Positions 35,568-44,581 of a stretch of DNA of 64,000 nt are shown here, piece after piece. How positions within the stretch are numbered: position 1 is the stretch's first letter; each line of letters opens with the position of its first letter. The notes below the pieces were generated by a model, which saw only the letters and a list, made by a program, of their open reading frames with translations, made no database searches and was not told the DNA's origin. The translations under genes were made by a program, and so were the position numbers. The stretch comes from GCA-002727735 sp038134525. Lineage in GTDB: Bacteria > Bacteroidota > Bacteroidia > Flavobacteriales_D > Parvicellaceae. The stretch lies in contig JAYPVI010000001.1 of NCBI GenBank assembly GCA_038134525.1, positions 124,001 to 188,000 on the forward strand, read 5' to 3'.

Positions 35568-35911
35568 TGGAACAGGTAAAATTAGATTTAGATGATTTAA
35601 CAAAAGTTTACTACAGTATTGGTGAAGTAGCTGATATGTTCAATGTTAATGCATCTCTTATTCGTTTCTGGGAGAAAGAATTTGATATTATAAAACCAAA
35701 AAAAAACAAAAAGGGGAACCGTCTGTTTACTAAAGAAGATGTAAATAACTATCAAAAAATTTATTTTTTAGTTAAAGAGAGAGGGTATACCTTGAAAGGA
35801 GCTAAGGAAAAATTGAAGGGAAATCCAGAGGATCTAGAAAATCAAAAGCAAATTGTCAGCAAGTTACACAAGGTTAGATCATTTTTACTCAACCTGAAAG
35901 ATCAACTATAA
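35567..35911 (+). CDS. MerR-family transcriptional regulator
   Basis: A 114-residue protein consisting almost entirely of a MerR-type winged-helix domain (YYSIGEVADMFNVNASLIRFWEKEFDIIKPKKN, then a KKGNRLFTKEDV wing). The C-terminal helix is short and no ligand-binding Cys cluster is present, so it is not a metal sensor of the classical type. Small stand-alone MerR proteins beside M23 peptidase genes are common in the phylum; targets are unknown. It overlaps the peptidase gene by 1 nt and is in the same operon. Confidence 0.88.
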   Translation: MEQVKLDLDDLTKVYYSIGEVADMFNVNASLIRFWEKEFDIIKPKKNKKGNRLFTKEDVNNYQKIYFLVKERGYTLKGAKEKLKGNPEDLENQKQIVSKLHKVRSFLLNLKDQL

Positions 35912-35971
35912 AATTTCTTAAAACCGTATCTTCTAGCTAAAATTGTACTTAATTTGTCAAAAAAATAAATC

Positions 35972-36688
35972 ATGGAAGAAATTAGACCATTTGAATCTAC
36001 AACTACACTAAATAAATCACTAGCTAAAAATTACGTAGCTAATGTATTTTCTTTGATGTTTACCGCCCTTATTATTTCAGGATTAGCTGCAGTTTGGTTT
36101 GCAACTGATGAAATGAAAACTTGGATTATCTCACCAGTAACAGGAGGTTTTACCACATTTGGATGGATTACTATGTTTTCGCCTTTGGCATTGGTTTTTT
36201 TGATGGGAATGGGTTTACAAAAATTTAATGTAAAAACATTATTGGCTATTTTCTTGGCTTACTCTACCCTAACAGGCATCAGTTTAAGTACTATATTTTC
36301 AGTATACTCCACATCTTCAATTGCTACCACATTTTTCATAAGCTCAGTCACATTTGGAATTATGGCTGTCGCAGGATATACTACGAAAACAGATTTAACT
36401 AAAATGGGCAGTCTTTTGTTTATGGGACTTATAGGTATTGTCATTGCCTCTTTAGTAAATATTTTTTTAGGCAATGGAATGCTGGATATAATCATTTCTA
36501 TTGTTGGTGTACTGGTTTTTACAGGTCTAACAGCCTATGATGTTCAAAAAATAAAAGAAATTGGTATGGTTACCGATCAAAAAAGTGAGATGGGTCAAAA
36601 ATTGATGATCATGGGTGCTTTGACTCTTTATCTAGATTTCATCAATTTATTTTTAATGTTATTACGTCTTTTTGGCAATAGAGATTAA
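35972..36688 (+). CDS. Bax inhibitor-1/YccA family membrane protein
   Basis: A 238-residue protein with seven predicted transmembrane helices starting near residue 25. The family signature appears in the penultimate loop as GLTAYDVQKIKEIG, with the conserved Asp, and the last helix LDFINLFLMLLRLFG is typical of TMBIM/BI-1 proteins. Bacterial members (BsYetJ) are pH-sensitive calcium leak channels; that function is inferred for this gene. It lies 60 nt after the MerR-like gene and 9 nt before fabD. Confidence 0.93.
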   Translation: MEEIRPFESTTTLNKSLAKNYVANVFSLMFTALIISGLAAVWFATDEMKTWIISPVTGGFTTFGWITMFSPLALVFLMGMGLQKFNVKTLLAIFLAYSTLTGISLSTIFSVYSTSSIATTFFISSVTFGIMAVAGYTTKTDLTKMGSLLFMGLIGIVIASLVNIFLGNGMLDIIISIVGVLVFTGLTAYDVQKIKEIGMVTDQKSEMGQKLMIMGALTLYLDFINLFLMLLRLFGNRD

Positions 36689-36697
36689 TTTAAGATT

Positions 36698-37582
36698 ATG
36701 AAAGCATATGTTTTTCCCGGTCAGGGAGCTCAATTTTCTGGAATGGGATCAGATTTATTCGAATCCTCCAACGAAGCAAAAGCGAAATTCGAAAGGGCTA
36801 ATGATATCCTTGGCTTTAACATTTCTGAAATCATGTTTAACGGGACTGATGAAGATTTAAAGCAGACTAAAGTTACTCAACCTGCAATTTTTCTTCACTC
36901 TGTCATTCTAGCTTCGTGTTTAGGGGAACAATTCAAACCTGATATGGTAGCTGGGCATTCCCTTGGTGAAATTTCAGCATTAGTGGCAAGTAAATGCCTT
37001 AACTTTGAAGACGGGTTAAAACTAGTTCACTCGAGAGCAAAAGCCATGCAGAAAGCATGCGAAGCTAATCCGTCTACCATGGCAGCAATTCTTGGGCTAG
37101 ATGATCAGCTGGTTGAAGAAGTGTGCAAAAATATTGAAGGAATAGTAGTTGCAGCAAACTATAATTGTCCTGGACAACTGGTTATTTCTGGTGAAAACCA
37201 AGCCATTGAAAAAGCATGTGAAAAGCTAAGTGAGGCGGGTGCAAGAAGAGCGTTGAAATTACCTGTAGGAGGAGCGTTCCATTCTCCATTAATGGAGCCT
37301 GCAAAAATGGAGCTTAAAGAAGCTATTGACCACACTAGCTTTAACGTTCCAATTTGCCCTATTTATCAAAATGTGGATGCAAAAGCTGTTACAGATCCTC
37401 AGCTAATTAAAGAAAATCTCATAGCACAATTAACTGCTCCAGTTAGGTGGACTCAAACCATGCAAAACATGATTTCTGATGCAGGAGAAATTGAAGTTAT
37501 TGAGGTTGGGCCTGGAAAAGTTCTTCAAGGATTATTTAAAAAAGTAGATCGCACCATACAGACTAGTAGCGCAAGCGCTTAA
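36698..37582 (+). CDS. fabD: Malonyl-CoA:ACP transacylase
   Basis: Loads malonyl groups on acyl carrier protein for fatty-acid synthesis. The 294 residues start MKAYVFPGQGAQFSGMG, have the nucleophile Ser88 in GHSLGE, catalytic His195 in GGAFHSPLM and the EVGPGKVLQGLFKKV end. Usual length. It is 9 nt after the BI-1 gene and ends 2 nt before the stop of the convergent phosphatase gene. Other fab genes are absent here. Confidence 0.97.
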   Translation: MKAYVFPGQGAQFSGMGSDLFESSNEAKAKFERANDILGFNISEIMFNGTDEDLKQTKVTQPAIFLHSVILASCLGEQFKPDMVAGHSLGEISALVASKCLNFEDGLKLVHSRAKAMQKACEANPSTMAAILGLDDQLVEEVCKNIEGIVVAANYNCPGQLVISGENQAIEKACEKLSEAGARRALKLPVGGAFHSPLMEPAKMELKEAIDHTSFNVPICPIYQNVDAKAVTDPQLIKENLIAQLTAPVRWTQTMQNMISDAGEIEVIEVGPGKVLQGLFKKVDRTIQTSSASA

Positions 37583-37584
37583 AC

Positions 37585-38337
37585 TCACAAACTATTATTT
37601 AAAAGCTGTTTTTGGTGAACTAATTGATGAAAGATGGGCAACTTAGAAGCGTAACCTATCATTTCTAGATGTTGTTCATGATGACAATCGCTACCTATAA
37701 AATCAATAATATTATCCTTAATTAATTGATTTGCAACCCGTTTTACTTCTGGTCCATAAGCACCTGTGACAGATCCAATATTGAGTTGCAGTTTAACTCC
37801 CCTATTTATCATTTCTTCATACTTATCTGTATCAAGATGCCAATATGGATATCGTTCCACATGGGCTAACACAGGGGTATATCCTTGATCTCTCATAAGC
37901 CAAATTGTTTCACTAAGATTAGGTGGTTCTTCAAAAAATGATAGTTCAAATAATACGTAGTTTTGTGAACCAAAGGATAGTATATTTTTTTCTTTTAATA
38001 ATGAAACAAAATTGGGCTCTAAGTTGTACTCTGCTGCTGCATGAATTTCTATGGGTAATTTTTGAGCATCAATTTCTTTTCTTACTAGATGTAAACCCTT
38101 GTTTATTATTTCGGGAGTATTGCGATAATAATCACTCATAATGTGAGGAGTAGTGATTACTTTTTGATATCCTAAATCAATAAACTTTTTTATAAGCGAA
38201 ATGGTAGTTTCCATATCCGGAGAACCATCATCAATACCAGGAATAAGATGGGAATGTAAATCTGTTTTTAGATGTTTTAGATCTACTGGTTCAATTAAAG
38301 AATCTTTTTTAGCGAATAACCTACCTAAAATGCCCAA
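37585..38337 (-). CDS. PHP-family tyrosine-protein phosphatase (CpsB/YwqE-like)
   Basis: A 250-residue PHP-fold metal-dependent phosphatase. Metal-ligand motifs: DLHSHLIPGIDDG near residue 25, TPHIMSDYY, AAEYNLE, LAHVERYP and GSDCHHEQH. Such proteins dephosphorylate bacterial tyrosine kinases (Wzc type) that control capsule length. It is the last gene of the sugar-nucleotide operon, 5 nt after rfbB, consistent with polysaccharide control. No tyrosine kinase gene lies in the window. Confidence 0.9.
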   Translation of the reverse strand: MGILGRLFAKKDSLIEPVDLKHLKTDLHSHLIPGIDDGSPDMETTISLIKKFIDLGYQKVITTPHIMSDYYRNTPEIINKGLHLVRKEIDAQKLPIEIHAAAEYNLEPNFVSLLKEKNILSFGSQNYVLFELSFFEEPPNLSETIWLMRDQGYTPVLAHVERYPYWHLDTDKYEEMINRGVKLQLNIGSVTGAYGPEVKRVANQLIKDNIIDFIGSDCHHEQHLEMIGYASKLPIFHQLVHQKQLLNNSL

Positions 38338-38342
38338 TGTGA

Positions 38343-39395
38343 TTAATTATAGTGTTCATCATAATAACGCTGATAAGCACCGCTAGTTACATCATTTAGC
38401 CACTTTTCGTTTGATAAATACCACTTAACGGTATTTCTTAACCCTTGTTCAAAGGTGACAGAAGGTTTCCATCCTAATTTATCATTGATTTTTGTAGCGT
38501 CAATTGCATATCTCATATCATGGCCTGCTCTATCCTTTACATAGGTTATTAGTTTTCTTGACTCCCCTTTTGACCTATTTAACTCTTCATCCATGATATC
38601 ACATAATAAATGAACTAAGTCAATATTCTTCCATTCATTATGACCACCTATATTGTAGGTTTCACCTAATTCTCCATTATGAAAAATAATATCTATTGCA
38701 ATCGCATGATCTTCAACCCATAGCCAATCTCTCACATTTTCACCTTTTCCATATATGGGTAATGATTTTTGATGTTTTATGTTATTTATCATTAGAGGAA
38801 TCAATTTTTCAGGAAACTGAAACGATCCGTAATTATTACTGCAATTTGAAATCTTTATCGGAAGTTGATATGTATGTCCATAGGCTCTTACAATATGATC
38901 TGAGCTAGCTTTAGATGCTGAATAAGGACTCCTTGGATCATAAGGAGTTTCTTCCGTAAATAATCCGTCCTCTCCCAAAGAGCCATACACCTCATCTGTA
39001 GAAATATGATAAAAACATTTCCCATCAAATACTTTCCAAGATGATTTACAAGCGTTAAGTAAATTCAACGTACCTACCACATTCGTTAAAATAAATTCAT
39101 CTGGGTTAGTTATGGATCGATCTACATGAGATTCTGCAGCTAGATGAATAACGCCATCTATTGAATGAAGATTAAAAAGTTCGTCAATAGCTAATTTATC
39201 CGTAATATCTACTTGAAAAAACTTGTAATTTGATTGATTTACAATATCATGAAGATTATTTAGATTACCAGCATATGTTAACTTATCTACATTTAAGACA
39301 AGATAATCTGGATAATTTTGAACCAACCTCCTTACCACATGTGAGCCGATAAATCCAGCACCCCCAGTCACCAAAATTGTTTTAGAAAATTTCAT
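38343..39395 (-). CDS. rfbB: dTDP-glucose 4,6-dehydratase
   Basis: Extended short-chain dehydrogenase that makes dTDP-4-keto-6-deoxyglucose for deoxysugar synthesis. The 350 residues have the NAD-binding GGAGFIGSH, the catalytic Thr133-Asp134-Glu135 (STDEVYG), the Tyr158/Lys162 pair (SPYSASKAS) and the typical SNNYGSFQFPEKLIP. The rmlA, rmlC and rmlD partners are absent from this operon. It starts immediately after the preceding dehydrogenase gene ends. Confidence 0.95.
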   Translation of the reverse strand: MKFSKTILVTGGAGFIGSHVVRRLVQNYPDYLVLNVDKLTYAGNLNNLHDIVNQSNYKFFQVDITDKLAIDELFNLHSIDGVIHLAAESHVDRSITNPDEFILTNVVGTLNLLNACKSSWKVFDGKCFYHISTDEVYGSLGEDGLFTEETPYDPRSPYSASKASSDHIVRAYGHTYQLPIKISNCSNNYGSFQFPEKLIPLMINNIKHQKSLPIYGKGENVRDWLWVEDHAIAIDIIFHNGELGETYNIGGHNEWKNIDLVHLLCDIMDEELNRSKGESRKLITYVKDRAGHDMRYAIDATKINDKLGWKPSVTFEQGLRNTVKWYLSNEKWLNDVTSGAYQRYYDEHYN

Positions 39396-40691
39396 TTACA
39401 GAGTCCAATAGTTTAGTTTTTCAATTTTATTTCTATAAATGCCCTTAACGTCAACTAATAGTCCATTTTCTGATAATAGATTTTTAAAGTCATTTTCAGT
39501 TAAAGTGACATATTCTTGGTGATTTACAGCCACAACAATAGCATGATATTGACCATTAATTTCAGGTATTAATTCAAATCCATACTCTTTTTTTAATTCT
39601 GCTGAATCCGCATGAGGATCTATTACTTCTACGTGACATGAAAATGATTTTAATTCGTTTATTACGTCAACCACTTTAGAATTCCTTATATCAGAAACAT
39701 CTTCTTTAAAGGTGGCTCCCATAACCAATACTCTAGCTTCTTTCATTGGTGTACCAGATGCAATTACCTTTTTAGCCACTGTTCTTCCAACGTAAGCTCC
39801 CATAGAATCATTCATAGCTCTACCAGAATTGATGATCTGTGCGTGAAAACCCAATTCTTTAGCCTTATGAGTCAAATAATAAGGATCCACACCAATACAA
39901 TGACCACCAACTAACCCAGGACTAAATTTTAAAAAATTCCATTTGGTTCCTGCAGCTTCTAGCACTTCATAAGTATTGATATTCATCTTGTTAAAAATCA
40001 TGGAAAGCTCGTTTATAAGAGCAATGTTAACATCACGCTGTGTGTTTTCAATGATTTTAGCTGCTTCAGCTACTTTGATTGAAGAGGCCCTGTGTACTCC
40101 TGCACTTACAACTAGTTCATAGACTTTAGCAATTTCTTCGGCTGATTCAGTATCACAACCTGAAGAAACTTTAACGATATTGGACAATGTATTTACTTTA
40201 TCACCCGGATTTATACGCTCAGGGGAATAACCCACTTTAAAGTCTGATTTATATGTTAAACCACTCTCACTTTCTAATACAGGAATACAATCTTCTTCTG
40301 TACAACCCGGATATACTGTAGATTCATAAACTACAAAATCTCCCTTTTTAAGTACTTTCCCTACGGTTTCACTTGCAGAAATTAGTGGTTTAATATTTGG
40401 CTCTTTACTACTGTCAATTGGCGTTGGAACCGCTACAATAAAAAATTTAACTGCTTTTAAATCTTCTATTTTACTAGTGAATGAAATATCACATCCATCA
40501 AAATCGGATGATTCTAATTCATTACTGGGGTCAACTTGATTTTGCATCATTGCTACCCTTTCAGGATTGATATCAAAACCTACTACCTTTATTTTCTTTG
40601 CGAATTCTAACGCAATAGGTAAACCTACATAACCTAAACCGATAACAGCTAATGATTCTTCTTTCTCAACTAATTTTTGATATATTTTCAT
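39396..40691 (-). CDS. UDP-N-acetylglucosamine 6-dehydrogenase (WbpA/TviB/WecC family)
   Basis: NAD-dependent dehydrogenase that oxidises C6 of a UDP-N-acetyl-hexosamine to the uronic acid. The 431 residues have the Rossmann motif VIGLGYVGLPIALEF, the catalytic Cys265 in GGHCIGVDPYYLTHKA and the C-terminal domain motif GATFKEDVSDIRNSK. The HCIGVDPYYL variant separates the WbpA/TviB group from ordinary UDP-glucose dehydrogenase (the other paralogue in this operon). The neighbouring WbpB/D/E-like genes suggest UDP-GlcNAc as substrate. It overlaps the WbpB-like gene by 4 nt. Confidence 0.9.
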   Translation of the reverse strand: MKIYQKLVEKEESLAVIGLGYVGLPIALEFAKKIKVVGFDINPERVAMMQNQVDPSNELESSDFDGCDISFTSKIEDLKAVKFFIVAVPTPIDSSKEPNIKPLISASETVGKVLKKGDFVVYESTVYPGCTEEDCIPVLESESGLTYKSDFKVGYSPERINPGDKVNTLSNIVKVSSGCDTESAEEIAKVYELVVSAGVHRASSIKVAEAAKIIENTQRDVNIALINELSMIFNKMNINTYEVLEAAGTKWNFLKFSPGLVGGHCIGVDPYYLTHKAKELGFHAQIINSGRAMNDSMGAYVGRTVAKKVIASGTPMKEARVLVMGATFKEDVSDIRNSKVVDVINELKSFSCHVEVIDPHADSAELKKEYGFELIPEINGQYHAIVVAVNHQEYVTLTENDFKNLLSENGLLVDVKGIYRNKIEKLNYWTL

Positions 40692-41707
40692 TTTTGTGAA
40701 TCTCTCTTATTATAAATTCTTTCAATTATTTCAACCACCTTCAAACCTTCCAATGCATTGGTAGTGGCTACCGTTTTACCATGGAGCGTATCCACCACAT
40801 TTTCAATTATGTAATGGTGATTAGCAGCGCTTCCCTTGTAAGGACCATAGTCATTTGGAGGATTTGATGGCGCCAATTTGGGCATTTGATAATCTTTTAT
40901 GTTACAATACTCAACCTCATTCATGTACTGACCTCCTACTTTTACACTCCCTTTACTGCCAACTATGGTCATACTGCTTTCCAAATTTGATCCCCAAACT
41001 GCAGTTGAATAGTTCAAACAACCCATTCCACCATCATTGAAATCGAAGGATACAAATCCAGAATCCTCAAAATCAGTGCTATTCTGATGGGTGAAATCAT
41101 TAAATTTTCCTTGAATATTATCTATATCACCAAATAACCAATACATGATATCAATAAAATGCGAAAACTGCGTGAATAGCGTCCCCCCATCTAAATCACT
41201 TGTACCTTTCCATCCTCCTTTTTTATAGTATCGATCATCTCTGTTCCAATAACAATTAACTTGAACCATAAAAATATCACCAATAATTTTTTGATCTACT
41301 ATTTCTTTTAACCAAACGCTTGGAGGTGAATATCTATTTTGCATCACCGCAAAAACTTGTTTATGCTTTTGTAACGCTTTAAAAATGACACTTTCACATT
41401 TTGCCTTGGAAAGACCTAAAGGCTTCTCTATAACTACATGATTATTTGCATTCAAAGCATCAATAGCCATTTCTGAATGAAGACCATTTGGAGTACAAAT
41501 ACAAACTACATCAATCTCTTTTTCAGCAACTAACATTTGCTTGTAGTTTTCATAAAAAGGTACATCAAAAGAATCAATTCCTAACTCTTTTTTTGATTTT
41601 ATATCACATAAAGCAACCAAATCTGCATTTGGGTTTCTAAGAACCATTTCTGCATGTCGCTTTCCAATATGTCCCGCCCCAATGACTGCAAACTTAATTT
41701 TCTTCAT
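40688..41707 (-). CDS. Gfo/Idh/MocA-family dehydrogenase (WbpB-like)
   Basis: Probable UDP-2-acetamido-2-deoxy-glucuronate 3-dehydrogenase. The 339 residues have the Rossmann motif VIGAGHIGKRHAEMV, the EKPLGLSKAKCE motif with the catalytic Lys, and a C-terminal alpha/beta domain with GGTLFTQFSHFIDIMYWLFG. Flanking genes match the WbpA, WbpD and WbpE steps, so it fits the WbpB role of forming the 3-keto intermediate. It overlaps its neighbours by 1 and 4 nt. Confidence 0.85.
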   Translation of the reverse strand: MKKIKFAVIGAGHIGKRHAEMVLRNPNADLVALCDIKSKKELGIDSFDVPFYENYKQMLVAEKEIDVVCICTPNGLHSEMAIDALNANNHVVIEKPLGLSKAKCESVIFKALQKHKQVFAVMQNRYSPPSVWLKEIVDQKIIGDIFMVQVNCYWNRDDRYYKKGGWKGTSDLDGGTLFTQFSHFIDIMYWLFGDIDNIQGKFNDFTHQNSTDFEDSGFVSFDFNDGGMGCLNYSTAVWGSNLESSMTIVGSKGSVKVGGQYMNEVEYCNIKDYQMPKLAPSNPPNDYGPYKGSAANHHYIIENVVDTLHGKTVATTNALEGLKVVEIIERIYNKRDSQK

Positions 41708-42276
41708 TATCTTATTTTTATGACTCGGTTATTATCCAATCTATATTGTTGTTTGGACTCTGGGCATTCTGCTAAACCATTTATAAACTCAAGTCGGTGC
41801 CCATATTCACTTACCCAACCAATTTGTTTTGCTGGATTACCCACAAGTAACGCATATGGTTTTACATGCTTAGTAACCACTGCTCCTGCACCTATTAAAG
41901 CGTATGAACCAATATTATTACCACACACAATAGTTGCATTAGCTCCAATTGATGCTCCTTTGCCAACATGTGTCTTTTCATAGGAGTCCCTTCTAATTAT
42001 GGCGCTTCTCGGATTGGTTATGTTTGTGAAAACCATGGATGGACCTAAAAAAACATCATCATCACAAATAACTCCGGTATAAATGGAAACGTTATTTTGA
42101 ACCTTTACATTCTTGCCTAAAATCACTTCAGGAGATACAACTACGTTTTGACCTATATTGCAATTTTCACCTAAAATTGCATTTTGCATGATATGGCTAA
42201 AATGCCAAACTTTAGTACCAGCACCTATTTGGCATCCTTCATCAATTACAGCAGTGTGATGTGCAAAATAACTCAT
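41707..42276 (-). CDS. Hexapeptide-repeat N-acetyltransferase (WbpD-like)
   Basis: Left-handed beta-helix acyltransferase of 189 residues, with hexapeptide repeats from residue 15 (IGAGTKVWHFSHIMQNAILG) to about 150 (GSYALIGAGAVVTKHVKPYALLVGNPAKQIGWV). The N-terminal HTAVIDEGCQIGAGTKVWHFSHI is typical of WbpD, which acetylates the 3-amino group of UDP-GlcNAc3NA. The substrate is inferred from the WbpA/B/E-like neighbours. It overlaps both neighbours by 1 nt. Confidence 0.88.
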   Translation of the reverse strand: MSYFAHHTAVIDEGCQIGAGTKVWHFSHIMQNAILGENCNIGQNVVVSPEVILGKNVKVQNNVSIYTGVICDDDVFLGPSMVFTNITNPRSAIIRRDSYEKTHVGKGASIGANATIVCGNNIGSYALIGAGAVVTKHVKPYALLVGNPAKQIGWVSEYGHRLEFINGLAECPESKQQYRLDNNRVIKIR

Positions 42277-43262
42277 TAGAATTTATTAAATTTTTCAAAA
42301 TTTTGGTGATCTCTTTTATACAATTCGTCTTTATTAAGGGTGCAAAAATAATCATACGTTTTTCGTAGTCCAACTTTTCTATCAATCGATGGTTTCCAAT
42401 CGAGCTCCTTCAAAGCCAAACTGATATCTGGCTTTCTTTTTAAGGGATCATTTTCAGGAAGTGGTTTATAAATAATTTTTTGATTTGTACCAGTAAGCGT
42501 TAAAATTTCTTGAGCAAATTCACTTATAGTTATTTCATCTGGGTTTCCTAAGTTTACTGGGTAATTGTAATTTGAGAATAGTAGCTTTACAATTCCATCT
42601 ACGAGATCATCAACATAGCAAAACGACCTAGTTTGTTTTCCATCTCCGAAAATGGTTAAATCTTCTCCTCTTAAAGCTTGACCGATAAACGCGGGCAGAA
42701 CACGTCCATCATTTAAACGCATTCTAGGACCATAGGTATTAAAAATACGCACAATTTTAGCGTCCAAATTGTGAAATCGATGGTAAGCCATGGTGATCGC
42801 TTCTTGAAAACGTTTTGCTTCATCATAAACCCCTCTTGGACCAATTGGATTTACATTTCCAAAGTAAGATTCCACTTGTGGATGCACTAGAGGATCGCCA
42901 TAAACTTCACTTGTGGATGCAACTAAAATAACAGCTTTTTTGGCCTTTGCAAGACCTAATAAGTTATGTGTTCCTAAAGAGCCCACTTTTAATGTTTGAA
43001 TAGGTATTTTTAAATAATCTATTGGACTAGCTGGTGAAGCAAAATGAAGGATATAATCTAAATTTCCTTTGAAATTAATATGTGTAGAAACATCATGTTC
43101 TATGAATTCAAAATATTCAAATGATGACAAAAACTCTATATTTTTTCTAGATCCAGTAATGAAATTGTCCATGCCAAATACATGAAATCCATCTTTAAGA
43201 AAACGCTCAGAAAGATGTGAACCCAAAAACCCAGCTGCTCCAGTAATTAGTACCTTTTTCAA
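42276..43262 (-). CDS. UDP-glucuronate decarboxylase (UDP-xylose synthase family)
   Basis: Extended SDR enzyme that converts UDP-glucuronate to UDP-xylose. The 328 residues have GAAGFLGSH, the TSEVYGDP motif, the catalytic Tyr146/Lys150 (GVYDEAKRF), RIFNTYGPRM and the GDGKQTRSFCYVDDLVDG motif typical of UXS. The adjacent Ugd supplies UDP-glucuronate, so the pair forms a complete UDP-xylose route. It overlaps ugd by 4 nt. Confidence 0.92.
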   Translation of the reverse strand: MKKVLITGAAGFLGSHLSERFLKDGFHVFGMDNFITGSRKNIEFLSSFEYFEFIEHDVSTHINFKGNLDYILHFASPASPIDYLKIPIQTLKVGSLGTHNLLGLAKAKKAVILVASTSEVYGDPLVHPQVESYFGNVNPIGPRGVYDEAKRFQEAITMAYHRFHNLDAKIVRIFNTYGPRMRLNDGRVLPAFIGQALRGEDLTIFGDGKQTRSFCYVDDLVDGIVKLLFSNYNYPVNLGNPDEITISEFAQEILTLTGTNQKIIYKPLPENDPLKRKPDISLALKELDWKPSIDRKVGLRKTYDYFCTLNKDELYKRDHQNFEKFNKF

Positions 43263-44581
43263 CCCTTTTTATTGTTAACTGTTGCTCTACCAATGCTTTG
43301 ATAAAAGAAAGGTCTTGAATTCATACTTTCTAAATCATATAAATTTCTACCATCAAATATGACTGGATCTTTCATCAATTGTTCCATTATTAAAAAATCA
43401 GGATTTCGAAATGCAGACCATTCCGTTGCAATTAATAATGCATCTACATCTTGCAATGCTTCATAACTACTGTCTGCATAGTTAATTTTGTCTCCAATTA
43501 TACCTTTTACATTAATCATGGCTTCAGGATCATATACTATAATTTCTGCTCCTAGTTCCAATAGTGAATTAATCATATATAATGAGGGAGCTTCTCTAAT
43601 ATCGTCAGTCTCCGGTTTAAAAGCTAATCCCCATAGTGCAAATTTTTTGCCAGATAAATCATCACCAAAATAGTGTTTTACTTTTTCTACAAGAGAAAAT
43701 TTCTGTTTATGGTTGACATTTAAAACAGCGTCTATAATTTTAAACTGATAATCAACATCATTACCTGCTTTTTTAAGAGCAAGGACATCTTTTGGAAAAC
43801 AACTTCCACCATATCCAATGCCAGGAAACAGAAATCGTTTACCTATTCGGCTATCAGTACCTATCCCATTTCTAACTTTATCTACATCAGCTCCAATGAG
43901 TTCACAGTAATTTGCAATTTCATTCATAAATGTAATTTTAGTAGCTAAAAAGGAATTAGCCGCGTATTTGGTTAATTCAGCTGATTTTTCATCCATGAAT
44001 AAAATAGGATTCCCTTGTCTTACAAAAGGCTGGTAAAGTTCACTCATTATTTTTTTTGCCTTTTCACTGCTACAACCTATTACTACTCTATCGGGTTTCA
44101 TAAAATCATTTACAGCAAAGCCTTCCCTTAAAAATTCAGGATTAGAAACCACATCAAAATCGACATTAGCATTCTTACTAATAGCTAATTTTACTTTTTC
44201 TGCTGTTCCAACTGGTACTGTACTTTTATCAATTATGACCTTATAATTATCCAAAATCTTTCCTAAATGATCTGCAACTCCTAGAACATAACTTAAATCA
44301 GCAGAACCATCCTCACCTGGAGGTGTAGGTAAGGCTAAAAAAATCAATTCCGAATCTTTAACTCCTTCTTCAAGATTAGTTGTAAAAGTTAGTCTATTTT
44401 GCTTAATGTTACGTTCTACAAATACATCTAGATGGGGCTCATATATTGGAACTTCACCTCTTTTTAATTTCTTTACTTTTTCTTCATCTACATCAATACA
44501 AACTACATTGTTACCCGTTTCTGCCAAGCAGGTACCTGTAACTAATCCAACGTAACCCGTTCCTACTACCGCAATATTCAT
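43259..44581 (-). CDS. ugd: UDP-glucose 6-dehydrogenase
   Basis: Oxidises UDP-glucose to UDP-glucuronate with two NAD+. The 440 residues start MNIAVVGTGYVGLVTGTCLAE, have the catalytic Cys261 in GYGGSCFPKD and the C-terminal GLAFKPETDDIREAPS motif. These mark a true Ugd, distinct from the WbpA-like paralogue four genes downstream. It overlaps the aminotransferase and UXS genes by 4 nt each. Confidence 0.96.
   Translation of the reverse strand: MNIAVVGTGYVGLVTGTCLAETGNNVVCIDVDEEKVKKLKRGEVPIYEPHLDVFVERNIKQNRLTFTTNLEEGVKDSELIFLALPTPPGEDGSADLSYVLGVADHLGKILDNYKVIIDKSTVPVGTAEKVKLAISKNANVDFDVVSNPEFLREGFAVNDFMKPDRVVIGCSSEKAKKIMSELYQPFVRQGNPILFMDEKSAELTKYAANSFLATKITFMNEIANYCELIGADVDKVRNGIGTDSRIGKRFLFPGIGYGGSCFPKDVLALKKAGNDVDYQFKIIDAVLNVNHKQKFSLVEKVKHYFGDDLSGKKFALWGLAFKPETDDIREAPSLYMINSLLELGAEIIVYDPEAMINVKGIIGDKINYADSSYEALQDVDALLIATEWSAFRNPDFLIMEQLMKDPVIFDGRNLYDLESMNSRPFFYQSIGRATVNNKKG

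Noticed and set aside
35951..35958. TTAATTTG upstream of the BI-1 gene as a promoter
   Set aside because: Second base departs from TAnnTTTG and there is no TTG at 19 nt; with the preceding genes only 60 nt away, read-through is as likely.
37564..37582. Short palindrome (AGCG/CGCT) at the end of fabD as a terminator
   Set aside because: Only a 4-bp stem, no T-run on either side, and it lies in codons of the C-terminus.
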